Part shown: positions 1-8,592 of the stretch, piece after piece
Layout of the letters: each line of letters begins with the position of its first letter
Numbering within the stretch: the stretch's first letter is position 1
NCBI GenBank assembly: GCA_902774335.1
Contig: CACYHW010000008.1
Span: 1 to 64,000 of the forward strand
Direction of reading: 5' to 3'
From: an uncultured Bacteroidales bacterium
GTDB lineage: Bacteria > Bacteroidota > Bacteroidia > Bacteroidales > Bacteroidaceae
Length of the DNA stretch: 64,000 bases
The notes under the pieces: generated by a model
What the model saw: only the letters and a program-made list of their open reading frames with translations
Databases searched by the model: none
Told to the model about the DNA's origin: nothing
Translations under genes and position numbers: made by a program

Positions 1-1
1 T

Positions 2-74
<73 letters not shown>

Positions 75-105
75 CAAAAGTAGATCTTTGATTTATTTTA
101 GAAAT

Positions 106-187
106 GCCCAGGTGGCGGAATTGGTAGACGCGCACGTTTCAGGTGCGTGTGCCGCGAGGTGTGCAGGTTCGAGTCCTGTTCTGGGCA
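106..187 (+). tRNA. tRNA-Leu (CAG)
   Basis: Class II tRNA with a long variable arm. The acceptor GCCCAGG pairs with TTTCTGGGC-type 3' bases ending in discriminator A at 187. The anticodon stem CACGT/GCGTG encloses the loop TTCAGGT, giving anticodon CAG (CTG codons). It sits 31 nt after tRNA-Gly and is probably co-transcribed with it. CCA is not encoded. Confidence 0.94.
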
Positions 188-194
188 CTTCTTT

Positions 195-281
195 GGAGAG
201 ATGGCGGAATTGGTAGACGCGCTACTTTGAGGGGGTAGTGACAGTAATGTCGTGTGAGTTCGAGTCTCATTCTCTTCACCA
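195..281 (+). tRNA. tRNA-Leu (GAG)
   Basis: Class II tRNA. The acceptor GGAGAGA pairs with TCTCTTC, with discriminator A at 278. The anticodon stem CTACT/GGTAG encloses TTGAGGG, giving anticodon GAG (CTC/CTT codons). Unlike its neighbours it is followed directly by CCA at 279-281, so the 3' CCA may be genomically encoded. It starts 7 nt after the preceding tRNA-Leu, as expected for one primary transcript. Confidence 0.93.
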
Positions 282-435
282 AAGTTCATTGATATTTCTG
301 GAAATAGATTTGCACCTGCGTATCCAAACGCACGGAGGCAATGGTCGCACAAGCCGAGAGCAGAGGGAAAGTTTACTTTCACTATGCCGAGGCGCCGGAG
401 ACCTTCGCCGCAAATTTTTTCCAGAGAAAAAATTT
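282..435. other. Inter-tRNA spacer with a 14-bp inverted repeat
   Basis: A 154-nt gap between tRNA-Leu(GAG) and the second tRNA-Gly. Most of it stays open in one frame on each strand, but no start, ribosome-binding site or recognisable domain supports a gene. Its end (407-420) is the exact reverse complement of 427-440, with a 6-nt loop, so the right arm runs 5 nt into the tRNA-Gly acceptor stem. Confidence 0.6.

Positions 436-440
<5 letters not shown>
407..440. repeat. Inverted repeat overlapping the tRNA-Gly 5' end
   Basis: Perfect 14-bp arms (GCCGCAAATTTTTT at 407-420; its complement at 427-440) around the loop CCAGAG. The right arm includes the first five nucleotides of tRNA-Gly. In a transcript starting upstream, this hairpin would compete with the tRNA acceptor stem. 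It may affect 5' processing or be a relic of a duplicated tRNA 5' end; function is not known. Confidence 0.7.
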
Positions 441-508
<68 letters not shown>

Positions 509-527
509 CAAATTCAAGGAATTAACT

Positions 528-565
528 AAACAGCATGTCTTAACTGATACGCTGTTTTTTTTGTT
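528..565 (+). terminator. Terminator after the tRNA cluster
   Basis: AAACAGC (528-534) pairs with GCTGTTT (551-557), extended by a weaker inner stem, and is followed by a T tract reaching about 562. The TonB receptor start codon lies only about 12 nt beyond, so that gene has little room for its own promoter. Confidence 0.75.
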
Positions 566-574
566 TATAAACGG

Positions 575-2992
575 ATGAAAAGAACTATTACTATCTTACT
601 CTCAGCCTTGTCTGCACTATGTCTCCAAGCCCAGACCAAACACACGGTAAGCGGCTACATCACAGACAAATCAAGCAAAGAAACCCTGATAGGCGCCACA
701 ATTCTGGACAAGAACAGCGCCCGCGGTGCCATAACCAACGAGTACGGATTCTACTCGCTCACCTTACCCGACGGCGCCGTTGAGCTGAGCACCGGCTACG
801 TAGGCTACAAGCCCGTAACCCTGTCATTCAATCTCAGGCGCGACACGGTAATAAACATAGACGTTCCGGTAATTGACGAGCTCACCGAGGTTACAATCTA
901 CGGAAACCGCGAGATGCTTGGAGTAAAAGGCTCCCAGATGAGCGCCGTGGATATCCCCATCGAGCAGATCAAGGCCGTCCCCGCCATGTTCGGAGAGACC
1001 GATGTGCTCAAGGCGCTGCAACTGCTCCCCGGCGTAATGGCAGGAGCCGAAGCCACTGCAGGACTCTATGTACGCGGCGGTAACCCCGATGAGAACCTGC
1101 TGCTGCTTGACGGCGTACCCGTATACAACGTAAACCATATGTTCGGCATGTTCTCGGTCTTCAATCCCGATGCCATCAAGAACGTGACGCTCTACAAAGG
1201 CAGTTTCCCCGCACACTACTACGGCCGCCTGTCATCGGTAGTGGATATCCGCATGAAGGACGGCGATATGGAGAACTACCACGGAAACGTATCCATCGGA
1301 CTCATATCATCAAAGTTCAATTTTGAGGGTCCTATTATAAAAGGTAAGACATCGTTCAACCTCTCGGCCCGCCGCACCTACTCCGACCTGCTGCTCAACG
1401 CAGCACTCTGGCTCAACAAGCAGTTCAACTATGCAAATGCCGAGGACATGAACATGGGTTATTACTTCTACGACCTGAACCTCAAGGTAAACCATAAGTT
1501 CAACGACACCGACCGACTCTACCTGAGTTGGTACAGCGGCGACGATGACATCTACTTCAAGTATCGCGGATCGGGCGGTACGGTAGTCAACAAGACCAAG
1601 CTCGACTGGCGCTGGGGAAACACCGTGGCAGCCATCCGCTGGAACCATGTGATCAACCCCAGGCTCTTTATGGACGTTAGTGCCAACTACACCCAGTACC
1701 GTCATAAGATGGGTATCGACATAAAGGAGAACGACAGGGTTGAAAAGAAGGAGAATCATGCCGGAGTCAAGATGAAATCGGGTATCTACGACATGTCGGT
1801 GCGCTCCGACCTGCACTGGTCACCGTCGGTACGCCAGGATATCAGGGTTGGCGCCAGCTACACACACCACCGTTTCAAGCCGGATGTAAGGAACATCAAC
1901 CTGGACAGCAACAACCCGAATGACTCCGTGCCTTCACAGAACAGCCACTTTGAATTGGGCTCCAGCGACATCATAGCTCATGAGATTCAGCTCTATGCCG
2001 AGGATGATATTGAGCTGACCGATGTCATCAAGGCAAATATCGGAGCCGGATGGGCCGCCTTCAAGGTGAACGGCAAGTTCTACAGTTCAATCGAACCGCG
2101 TCTGAGCAGCCGCTTCCTTGTTACCGACAACCTGTCGTTCAAGGCCGGATACGCCTACATGACGCAGTATGTGCATCTGCTCTCCAACAACACCATAAAC
2201 CTGCCCACCGACCTCTGGGTGCCTGTTACCGATAAGATTACGCCCGAGCACTCGCACCAATGGGCCGCAGGAGCATCGTACAGCCTGGACGGCATTGCCG
2301 ACTTTACGCTGGAGGGTTACTACAAGCACATGAACAACCTTCTTGAGTACCAGGAGGGATCCACATACGTATCGGGCGATACCGACTGGCAGGACAAGAT
2401 AGCCATTGGTAAAGGCTGGAGCTACGGTATAGAGTTCATGGCACAGCGCTCCATCGGCAAGCTGAACGGTTGGATATCGTACACATGGAGCCATTCGCAG
2501 CGCAGGTTTGACCGCCCCGGCATGATGCTAAACGGAGGCCGTACCTACGACGCCAAATATGACCGCCGTCACAGCTTGGACATTACCTGCAACTACAAGT
2601 TCAGCGAAAAGTTCGACATGTCGGCCACATGGTTATATGAGACAGGTAACTGTGGAACACTCTACACCCAGTACTACAATTCCGAGCCCTTCGGTATCGA
2701 AGAAGACCGCGACATGGGTTCGCTGGGTTACTACGAGAACCGTAACAACCTCAGACTCCGCCCCACCCACCGTCTGGACCTGGGTTTTAACTGGCACCGC
2801 AAGATGGGCAAAAGATGCAAGCGCACCATCAATCTGAGCGTTTACAATGCCTACAACAACCGCAACCCCTTCCTGGTTTATGTCTATACGGACAGCTACT
2901 ACAAGGAAGGTCACTACTACGAGGACCGCAAGCTCAAGCAGCTTACCCTGTTCCCCATCCTTCCCTCATTCAGTTACGCAATCTCATTCTGA
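575..2992 (+). CDS. TonB-dependent receptor with carboxypeptidase-like N-terminal domain
   Basis: Predicted outer-membrane beta-barrel importer of 805 aa, powered through TonB. Residues 1-20 form a signal peptide ending LQAQ. Residues about 25-105 match the CarboxypepD_reg-like domain of Bacteroidetes receptors. A plug domain with the LPGV, YVRGG and LLLDGVPVYN motifs covers about 130-230. The remainder is rich in alternating aromatic residues, as in barrels, and ends in a C-terminal aromatic (AISF). It is shorter than SusC proteins, which are usually near 1000 aa, and no SusD partner follows. Instead a DUF4249 lipoprotein starts 5 nt downstream, a common pairing in this phylum. The substrate cannot be told from sequence. 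Confidence 0.93.
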   Translation: MKRTITILLSALSALCLQAQTKHTVSGYITDKSSKETLIGATILDKNSARGAITNEYGFYSLTLPDGAVELSTGYVGYKPVTLSFNLRRDTVINIDVPVIDELTEVTIYGNREMLGVKGSQMSAVDIPIEQIKAVPAMFGETDVLKALQLLPGVMAGAEATAGLYVRGGNPDENLLLLDGVPVYNVNHMFGMFSVFNPDAIKNVTLYKGSFPAHYYGRLSSVVDIRMKDGDMENYHGNVSIGLISSKFNFEGPIIKGKTSFNLSARRTYSDLLLNAALWLNKQFNYANAEDMNMGYYFYDLNLKVNHKFNDTDRLYLSWYSGDDDIYFKYRGSGGTVVNKTKLDWRWGNTVAAIRWNHVINPRLFMDVSANYTQYRHKMGIDIKENDRVEKKENHAGVKMKSGIYDMSVRSDLHWSPSVRQDIRVGASYTHHRFKPDVRNINLDSNNPNDSVPSQNSHFELGSSDIIAHEIQLYAEDDIELTDVIKANIGAGWAAFKVNGKFYSSIEPRLSSRFLVTDNLSFKAGYAYMTQYVHLLSNNTINLPTDLWVPVTDKITPEHSHQWAAGASYSLDGIADFTLEGYYKHMNNLLEYQEGSTYVSGDTDWQDKIAIGKGWSYGIEFMAQRSIGKLNGWISYTWSHSQRRFDRPGMMLNGGRTYDAKYDRRHSLDITCNYKFSEKFDMSATWLYETGNCGTLYTQYYNSEPFGIEEDRDMGSLGYYENRNNLRLRPTHRLDLGFNWHRKMGKRCKRTINLSVYNAYNNRNPFLVYVYTDSYYKEGHYYEDRKLKQLTLFPILPSFSYAISF

Positions 2993-2997
2993 CCACA

Positions 2998-4083
2998 ATG
3001 AAACAGAAATACATCACACCCGCACTCCTGGCACTCACACTCTTTACCACATCATGTGTTGAGGACATTGAATATGACGGTCCCGGCAGCAAATGCATGC
3101 TCGTAGCCAACTGTATAGCCGGCGACGGCACGGTTCCCGTATTCCACATGAGCCGCAGCCGCCTGTTCCTGGAGTATTACACCTCCAACGACGACTTTAA
3201 GAGCGGCGTCCAGATGGACATAGATATCAACGGCACCACACAAAGTGCATCATACGATTATGACTTTGGCGGTTACACCGACCACCGCTTTGTTTATCAG
3301 GGCGATATCATATCCATATCGGCCACACACCCCGATTACGGCCATATCACTGCGACCGATACCGTCCCCTACGCCCAGAACTGCATATTCAACGGTTTTG
3401 TCCAGAAATATTCGCACACCAACACCATCAGCGAGGCCTTTGATGACTATCAGGGATATGACGACAGCGCCATCGACTCGTCATGGGTTGTGGAACTGGA
3501 CATTCAGGGCCGTCCCGACACCGCCGATTACTATATGCTCAAGATCTATCCTTTTATGCAGCAAAGGGTAAAAGGACTATTGTCTAACGGTTATGACACC
3601 CTGAGCAAGCCCCTGTTTTACAAGGTCCCCACCAAGACCAAGATGCTTCTGGGACAGACCGATGCAACAACAGCTATCCTGGAGGAGACCGAGGAGGACA
3701 GCCAGTTTGAATGGGGTGCCACCACATACATTTTCAGCGACGAGTTCATTAAGGATGGCAGCAAGCTCTCTTTCGAGGTGCTTCTTGAAAAGCCCGACAC
3801 CATACAGACGATATACATGGGTCTTGATCCCAGCGATCCGGGTTCATACACCGATTATGCCGGCGCCGAGTATTGCGACTCCGTCACCTACGGCCTGAGC
3901 GTGCAGCTCTATGTACTGTCCAACTCATATTACCTGTACCGCAAGACCGTGGCCGACTATGACGACACATCATTCCTGTCCGAGCCTGTCACCATAATCC
4001 ACAACATCAAGGGCGGCATAGGTATTCTGGCCACCTACGCCGAAAAGATTACGGGCACTCAGATTGTCCGCAAGTGGAAATAA
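2998..4083 (+). CDS. DUF4249-family lipoprotein
   Basis: 361-aa putative surface or periplasmic lipoprotein. The start MKQKYITPALLALTLF and the lipobox FTTSC, with the lipidated Cys at about 20, choose the ATG at 2998, 5 nt after the receptor stop; an upstream in-frame extension would run inside the receptor gene in another frame. The size, position and Ig-like beta-rich sequence resemble DUF4249 proteins, which are encoded next to TonB receptors in Bacteroidetes and probably assist the same uptake complex. The molecular role is unknown. Confidence 0.8.
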   Translation: MKQKYITPALLALTLFTTSCVEDIEYDGPGSKCMLVANCIAGDGTVPVFHMSRSRLFLEYYTSNDDFKSGVQMDIDINGTTQSASYDYDFGGYTDHRFVYQGDIISISATHPDYGHITATDTVPYAQNCIFNGFVQKYSHTNTISEAFDDYQGYDDSAIDSSWVVELDIQGRPDTADYYMLKIYPFMQQRVKGLLSNGYDTLSKPLFYKVPTKTKMLLGQTDATTAILEETEEDSQFEWGATTYIFSDEFIKDGSKLSFEVLLEKPDTIQTIYMGLDPSDPGSYTDYAGAEYCDSVTYGLSVQLYVLSNSYYLYRKTVADYDDTSFLSEPVTIIHNIKGGIGILATYAEKITGTQIVRKWK

Positions 4084-4086
4084 GGT

Positions 4087-6444
4087 TTATTTGAGTATCT
4101 TGTAACGGGCGAACTTGAGAAGGAGGGTCTTCTCTCCTACGTTCAGGAAGCGTATGCGGGCCTTGGCGTTGTCGCCTGAACCCTCTACTGAGAGTACGTT
4201 TCCTATTCCAAAGCGCTCGTGCTCTATCACGTTACCTTCATGCAGGCCTTGTGATGATGAGGGTGCCGTGTTCTTGAGCATAGACTCCGTAACAACCTGG
4301 AAATTGCCCTGCTGCCAGGGTTTGCGCGCAGTACCATTGGGGACGGTTCCGTTTGGCACTGTTTTGCGTGTAAATGTGGTGCCATTAGGGACGGTTCCGT
4401 TTGGCACTGTTTTGCGCGTGAAGACCGTTTTTGGTGCTGATGTGGACGAAACAGTACCAAACGGAACCGTCCCCAATGGTACTGTCGCGCTGAGGTACCT
4501 GGCGTCAATATCCTTGAGGAAACGGCTTGGAGTACAGAAATCCATATTGCCGTACTTGAACCTGGTTGTTGCAAAAAGCAGGGTCAGATGCTTGCGGGCA
4601 CGGGTCATGGCCACGTAGAACAAACGGCGCTCCTCCTCTATCTGACGCTCGTCGTCTCCGCTCATGTCGCTCGGGAAGAGATTCTCCTCCAAACCAACAA
4701 TGAACACCGCGTCAAACTCAAGTCCCTTGGCTGCATGGACGGTCATGAGAGTCACCTTTTCCAGATCCTCATCGGTCTCGTTATCCTGATCGGTCATGAG
4801 CGAAACGTCACTCAGGTAATCGGTCATAAGGCAATGCTCGTTGCCCTCCTCCTTACGGTCTACACAGAATTGGGTGATATTTGCAAGGAGTTCCTCAACG
4901 TTCTGGCGGCGGCTCTCTCCCTCCACGGTGCTGTCGGCACGCAGTTCACGCATTATGCCGGATTCCTCGACAATGCGTCCGGCCAGTTGCTGGGCGTCGA
5001 CTTTGGAGGCATCGGCCTGGAAACTCTCAAGCATGCTGCGGAAGGCAGCCAGTTTGGCGGCTGTTCCGGAGTTTACATCCAAGGCATACCCTGCGGGATC
5101 ACACAGCACACTCCACAGGCTTACTCCGCTATCCATGGCTATGGACTGTATCTTGCCTAAGGTGGTCTGACCTATTCCGCGTGCCGGGTAGTTTATAATG
5201 CGCTTGAACGCCTCCTCGTCGTTGGGATTCACGCTCATGCGGAAATAGGCTATCACATCCTTGATCTCCTTGCGCTGATAGAACGAAAGGCCTCCGTATA
5301 TCTTGTAAGGAAGACCGCGCTTGCGCAAAGCCTCCTCGAGCGGACGCGACTGGGCGTTGGTGCGGTACAGTATGGCCATCTCGCGCCAGGGCACATCCTT
5401 GAAGGTATGAAGGTCTAGCAGACGGTTCACCACCATCTCGCTCTCCTCAAGGTCGGAGTGTGCGCACAGCACCTTTATCTTGTCGCCCGGCTCGTTCTCC
5501 GAGAATACGTTCTTGGGTATCTGGGCGTGGTTCTTGCTTATCAAAGTACCGGCAGCCTCCACAATGGTCTGGGTGGAGCGGTAGTTCTGCTCCAGCTTAA
5601 AGAGCTTGGAGTCCGGATAGAGCTTGGAGAACTTGAGCATGTTGTCCAGATTGGCTCCTCGGAACGAGTAGATGCTCTGGGCGTCATCGCCCACCACACA
5701 TACCTTGGCGCCGTTACGTGTCAGCTGCCATACTATGCAGTGCTGTGCGTAGTTGGTATCCTGGTACTCATCCACAAGGATATGCCGGAATCCCTTGCCG
5801 TATTTTTCCAGAACATCGGTGTTGTCGCGGAACAGTATAAACGTGTTCAGCAGAAGGTCGTCAAAGTCCATTGCGTCCGACTGGCGGCAGCGCTGCTCAT
5901 AGCGCTCGTATATCTTACCCGTCATGGGTATGCGCTTGAACTGGTCATGCTTGTAGATATCGGCATTACTCACATAGGCCGATGCCGTTATCAGACGGTT
6001 CTTGGCGTTCGAAATACGGTTCTGAACCACACTCGGCTTATATGTCTTCTCGTCCAGCTGCATCTCCCTGACAATGGACTTGATCAGGTTCTGGCTGTCG
6101 GTCTGGTCATATATGGTAAAGTTGGAGCTGTAGCCTATCCTGTCGGCCTCAGTCCTGAGTATGCGGCTGAATATGCTATGGAACGTACCCATCCAGAGAT
6201 AACGGGCACGGCTCTCGCCCACTCTTGCGGCAATGCGCTGTTTCATCTCACCTGCCGCCTTGTTGGTAAATGTGAGCGCCAGGATGGCCCATGGATCCAC
6301 CCCCTCCTCGAGCAGATGTGCTATGCGGTATGTCAAAACGCGTGTTTTTCCGGAACCTGCACCGGCTATGACCATGCAGTCACCGTCCGTGTAGAGAACG
6401 GCGTCGCGCTGGCTGGGGTTGAGTTCCTGCTGGTAGTCAATCAT
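4087..6444 (-). CDS. pcrA: ATP-dependent DNA helicase, UvrD/PcrA family
   Basis: 785-aa SF1A helicase acting in repair and replication restart. Visible motifs are Walker A AGAGSGKT (27-34), TFTNKAA, DEYQDT (motif II), GDDAQSIYSFRGA (III), QNYRS (IV), the TVHAAKGLEF motif and VAMTRAR (VI). The C-terminal 80 residues contain the small RNAP-interacting/Tudor-like domain seen in PcrA (EHERFGIGNVLSVEG). The linker before it, residues 654-705, is a repetitive TVPxGT segment encoded by three copies of an intergenic-type palindrome (see repeats), two of them in a 48-bp direct repeat that keeps the frame. It converges with the DUF4249 gene (3 nt apart) and diverges from the antiporter gene. Confidence 0.95.
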   Translation of the reverse strand: MIDYQQELNPSQRDAVLYTDGDCMVIAGAGSGKTRVLTYRIAHLLEEGVDPWAILALTFTNKAAGEMKQRIAARVGESRARYLWMGTFHSIFSRILRTEADRIGYSSNFTIYDQTDSQNLIKSIVREMQLDEKTYKPSVVQNRISNAKNRLITASAYVSNADIYKHDQFKRIPMTGKIYERYEQRCRQSDAMDFDDLLLNTFILFRDNTDVLEKYGKGFRHILVDEYQDTNYAQHCIVWQLTRNGAKVCVVGDDAQSIYSFRGANLDNMLKFSKLYPDSKLFKLEQNYRSTQTIVEAAGTLISKNHAQIPKNVFSENEPGDKIKVLCAHSDLEESEMVVNRLLDLHTFKDVPWREMAILYRTNAQSRPLEEALRKRGLPYKIYGGLSFYQRKEIKDVIAYFRMSVNPNDEEAFKRIINYPARGIGQTTLGKIQSIAMDSGVSLWSVLCDPAGYALDVNSGTAAKLAAFRSMLESFQADASKVDAQQLAGRIVEESGIMRELRADSTVEGESRRQNVEELLANITQFCVDRKEEGNEHCLMTDYLSDVSLMTDQDNETDEDLEKVTLMTVHAAKGLEFDAVFIVGLEENLFPSDMSGDDERQIEEERRLFYVAMTRARKHLTLLFATTRFKYGNMDFCTPSRFLKDIDARYLSATVPLGTVPFGTVSSTSAPKTVFTRKTVPNGTVPNGTTFTRKTVPNGTVPNGTARKPWQQGNFQVVTESMLKNTAPSSSQGLHEGNVIEHERFGIGNVLSVEGSGDNAKARIRFLNVGEKTLLLKFARYKILK
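4329..4485. repeat. Three palindromic units inside pcrA
   Basis: Units at 4329-4361, 4379-4409 and (inverted) 4451-4485 share the core GGGACGGTTCCGTTTGG, bounded by CAGTACC/GGCACTG-type complementary ends. The first two units form a direct repeat of period 48 bp (16 codons). All units are in frame and encode TVPxGTVPxGT peptides. The same core recurs in the intergenic hairpin at 40915-40982, indicating a dispersed repeat family. Confidence 0.85.
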
Positions 6445-6524
6445 ATACTTACAGATTCTTTTTTGTGAATGCGAATTTACAAAATCACATTCTTTTATTT
6501 ATCTTCGTAGCACAAAAAGACAAA

Positions 6525-8564
6525 ATGGGTTTTCAACAACTTTTTCCCCTCACAGACAGCATCTGGATATGCTTTGTAGTCCTGATGCTGGTATTGTTTG
6601 TACCTATCCTCTGCAAACGGCTCAGGTTCCCCCAGATAGCAGGTCTTATAGTGACCGGCGTGCTGCTGGGACCGGGACTTTGCAACATCCTCAACATAAC
6701 TCCGGAGATCAGTTTCTTCAGCCGCATAGGCCTGCTCTTCATCATGTTCTTTGCCGGACTTGAGATTGACCTTGAGGAGATGAAACGCAACAAGGTGTGG
6801 GGCATCATATTCGGAGCGCTCACATTTGCCGTTCCATGGGCTCTCTGCTACATATCCTGTGTCTGGCTGCTTGCACTTCCCGCCCGTACATCGGCCATAC
6901 TGGCCTGTATTATGGGATCGCATACGCTTATTTCCTATCCTATCATAAGCCGATACGGACTGGGCCGACGCCAGAGCGTCACAATATCGGTATCGGGCGC
7001 ACTGATTGCCATCCTGCTGGCCCTTGTGGTATATGCGGTGATGATGTCAACTAACGGCGAGAGCGACTTCAACCCCTACCTTTTCATAGTAAAGATCATT
7101 ATCTACATACTGGCGGTCATTTTCATCTACCCGCGCATGGCACGCAACTTCTTCCATCGTGTGACCAATAGTTTCTCGCATTTCCTGTTTGTGATGATAC
7201 TGCTGGCCTTGAGTTGCGGACTGGCACAGGTCATAGGGCTTGACTCCATTGTGGGAGCGTTCCTGGCAGGTATTGTCCTGAACCGCTATATCCCCAAGTC
7301 GTCACCCCTGATGAACCGTCTGGATTTTGTGGGAAACACGCTGTTTGTACCCATGTTCCTGATAGGCACCGGACTCATGATTGACCTTTCGGGCATGACC
7401 GGCAACTGGCTCTTCCTGACGGCATTCGGAGTACTGTTTACGGTAGGCACTTTCGGAAAATGGCTGGCTGCCCTGTTCGTTCAGAAGGCGAACGGCTTTG
7501 GCAAGAACGACCGACGTATTATATTCGGCCTGAGCGAATCACACGCCGCAGGCGCCTTGGCCATTGCCATGGGTGCTTTTGCAGGCGGTCTGATGGATAA
7601 CAGCACACTGAGTACCACCGTGCTCATAGTGCTCTTTTCGTGCATAATGAGCAATATCATAACCGAGAACGCAGCCTTTGCGCTCCACCAGGACGAGCAG
7701 GGCAACACTCCCTATGACAGCCGCCTGCTGGTTATGCTTACCGGCTCCAACACCCTTAAGGCCATCATGGATACGGCCATGACGCTCTATGACCGCGGCG
7801 ACCGCGATATGGTGGGACTCTACGTAACAGTCAACGGCGAGCACGCGCCCAAGTACATGCAGGACGGTAAGGGCCGACTCCAGGAGGCGCAGGAGATTGC
7901 GGCATCGGCCGATATCCCCTTTGTGACTCACAACCGTTTAGGCAATAACATTATCGACAGCATCATACACGCCTCCAACGAGTTTGAGAGCAACAAGATG
8001 CTCATGGGACTCCCGCTGCGTCACAGCATCAACTTGCCCTATTTTGAGAACATCATAAGCCCCTTGTGCGACGGATTCAAAGGCCAGATAGTGCTGCAGC
8101 GCTTTGTAGTGCCCTTCAACACCGTACGCCGCATTGTGGTTCTGGTGCCGGGTCCCATACTTCAGGACGACGCCTTTGAAAAGTGTATGGAGAGCATCTA
8201 CCGCATCAGCATGGCCATAGGCTGTGCCATCGATTTCTACGGCAAGGACCAGCCTATTGCAGCCGTACGCGGTACAGGACTCAACTTTGCAAGCGGACGT
8301 GTATCGTACAACGAGGTCAGTGAGACGGCCGATATGCACTGGATCATGAGCAGCCTCAGGGAGGATCATCTGCTTATGATTGTCGGCCCCCGTGACAGCG
8401 AGAGCCATGCTGCACGTTCGTTCAGGCACCTTTATGAGCGTATTCATATGGCTCAGTCGGATTTCTCGACTATGCTGCTCTATCCGGAGACTCAGGCACT
8501 TAAGGGTAAGGAGGAGGCTACACTTAGAACCGAACGCGACTTCCTCAAGATGCTCCGGATGTGA
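6525..8564 (+). CDS. CPA2-family cation/proton antiporter with C-terminal soluble domain
   Basis: 679-aa inner-membrane monovalent cation:H+ antiporter. The first ~400 residues form a dozen hydrophobic segments, with family motifs such as FPQIAGLIVTGVLLGPG, LFIMFFAGLEIDLEEM and GLDSIVGAFLAGIVLNR. The C-terminal ~270 residues are soluble, beginning RLLVMLTGSN, and resemble a universal-stress-protein-like regulatory region. The start MGFQQLF at 6525 is preferred over an upstream in-frame codon because the latter would sit over the promoter region: a near-consensus -7 TATCTTCG lies at 6500-6507. The stop TGA is the first three bases of palindrome 8562-8592. Confidence 0.9.
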   Translation: MGFQQLFPLTDSIWICFVVLMLVLFVPILCKRLRFPQIAGLIVTGVLLGPGLCNILNITPEISFFSRIGLLFIMFFAGLEIDLEEMKRNKVWGIIFGALTFAVPWALCYISCVWLLALPARTSAILACIMGSHTLISYPIISRYGLGRRQSVTISVSGALIAILLALVVYAVMMSTNGESDFNPYLFIVKIIIYILAVIFIYPRMARNFFHRVTNSFSHFLFVMILLALSCGLAQVIGLDSIVGAFLAGIVLNRYIPKSSPLMNRLDFVGNTLFVPMFLIGTGLMIDLSGMTGNWLFLTAFGVLFTVGTFGKWLAALFVQKANGFGKNDRRIIFGLSESHAAGALAIAMGAFAGGLMDNSTLSTTVLIVLFSCIMSNIITENAAFALHQDEQGNTPYDSRLLVMLTGSNTLKAIMDTAMTLYDRGDRDMVGLYVTVNGEHAPKYMQDGKGRLQEAQEIAASADIPFVTHNRLGNNIIDSIIHASNEFESNKMLMGLPLRHSINLPYFENIISPLCDGFKGQIVLQRFVVPFNTVRRIVVLVPGPILQDDAFEKCMESIYRISMAIGCAIDFYGKDQPIAAVRGTGLNFASGRVSYNEVSETADMHWIMSSLREDHLLMIVGPRDSESHAARSFRHLYERIHMAQSDFSTMLLYPETQALKGKEEATLRTERDFLKMLRM

Positions 8565-8592
8565 CACAATAGGGACTGTCCCTTCCGTGTCA
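8562..8592. repeat. Palindrome carrying both convergent stop codons
   Basis: TGACAC (8562-8567) pairs with GTGTCA (8587-8592), and inner AGGGAC pairs with GTCCCT. The outer TGA is the stop of the antiporter gene and the outer TCA is the stop of the acyltransferase on the other strand. It probably also serves as a shared 3' hairpin for both mRNAs. Confidence 0.85.

Noticed and set aside
575..4083. SusC/SusD polysaccharide utilisation pair
   Set aside because: The receptor is about 200 aa shorter than SusC and the partner resembles DUF4249, not SusD.
5458..6468. 336-codon open frame antisense to pcrA
   Set aside because: A shadow of a strongly conserved helicase gene; the translation has no family features.
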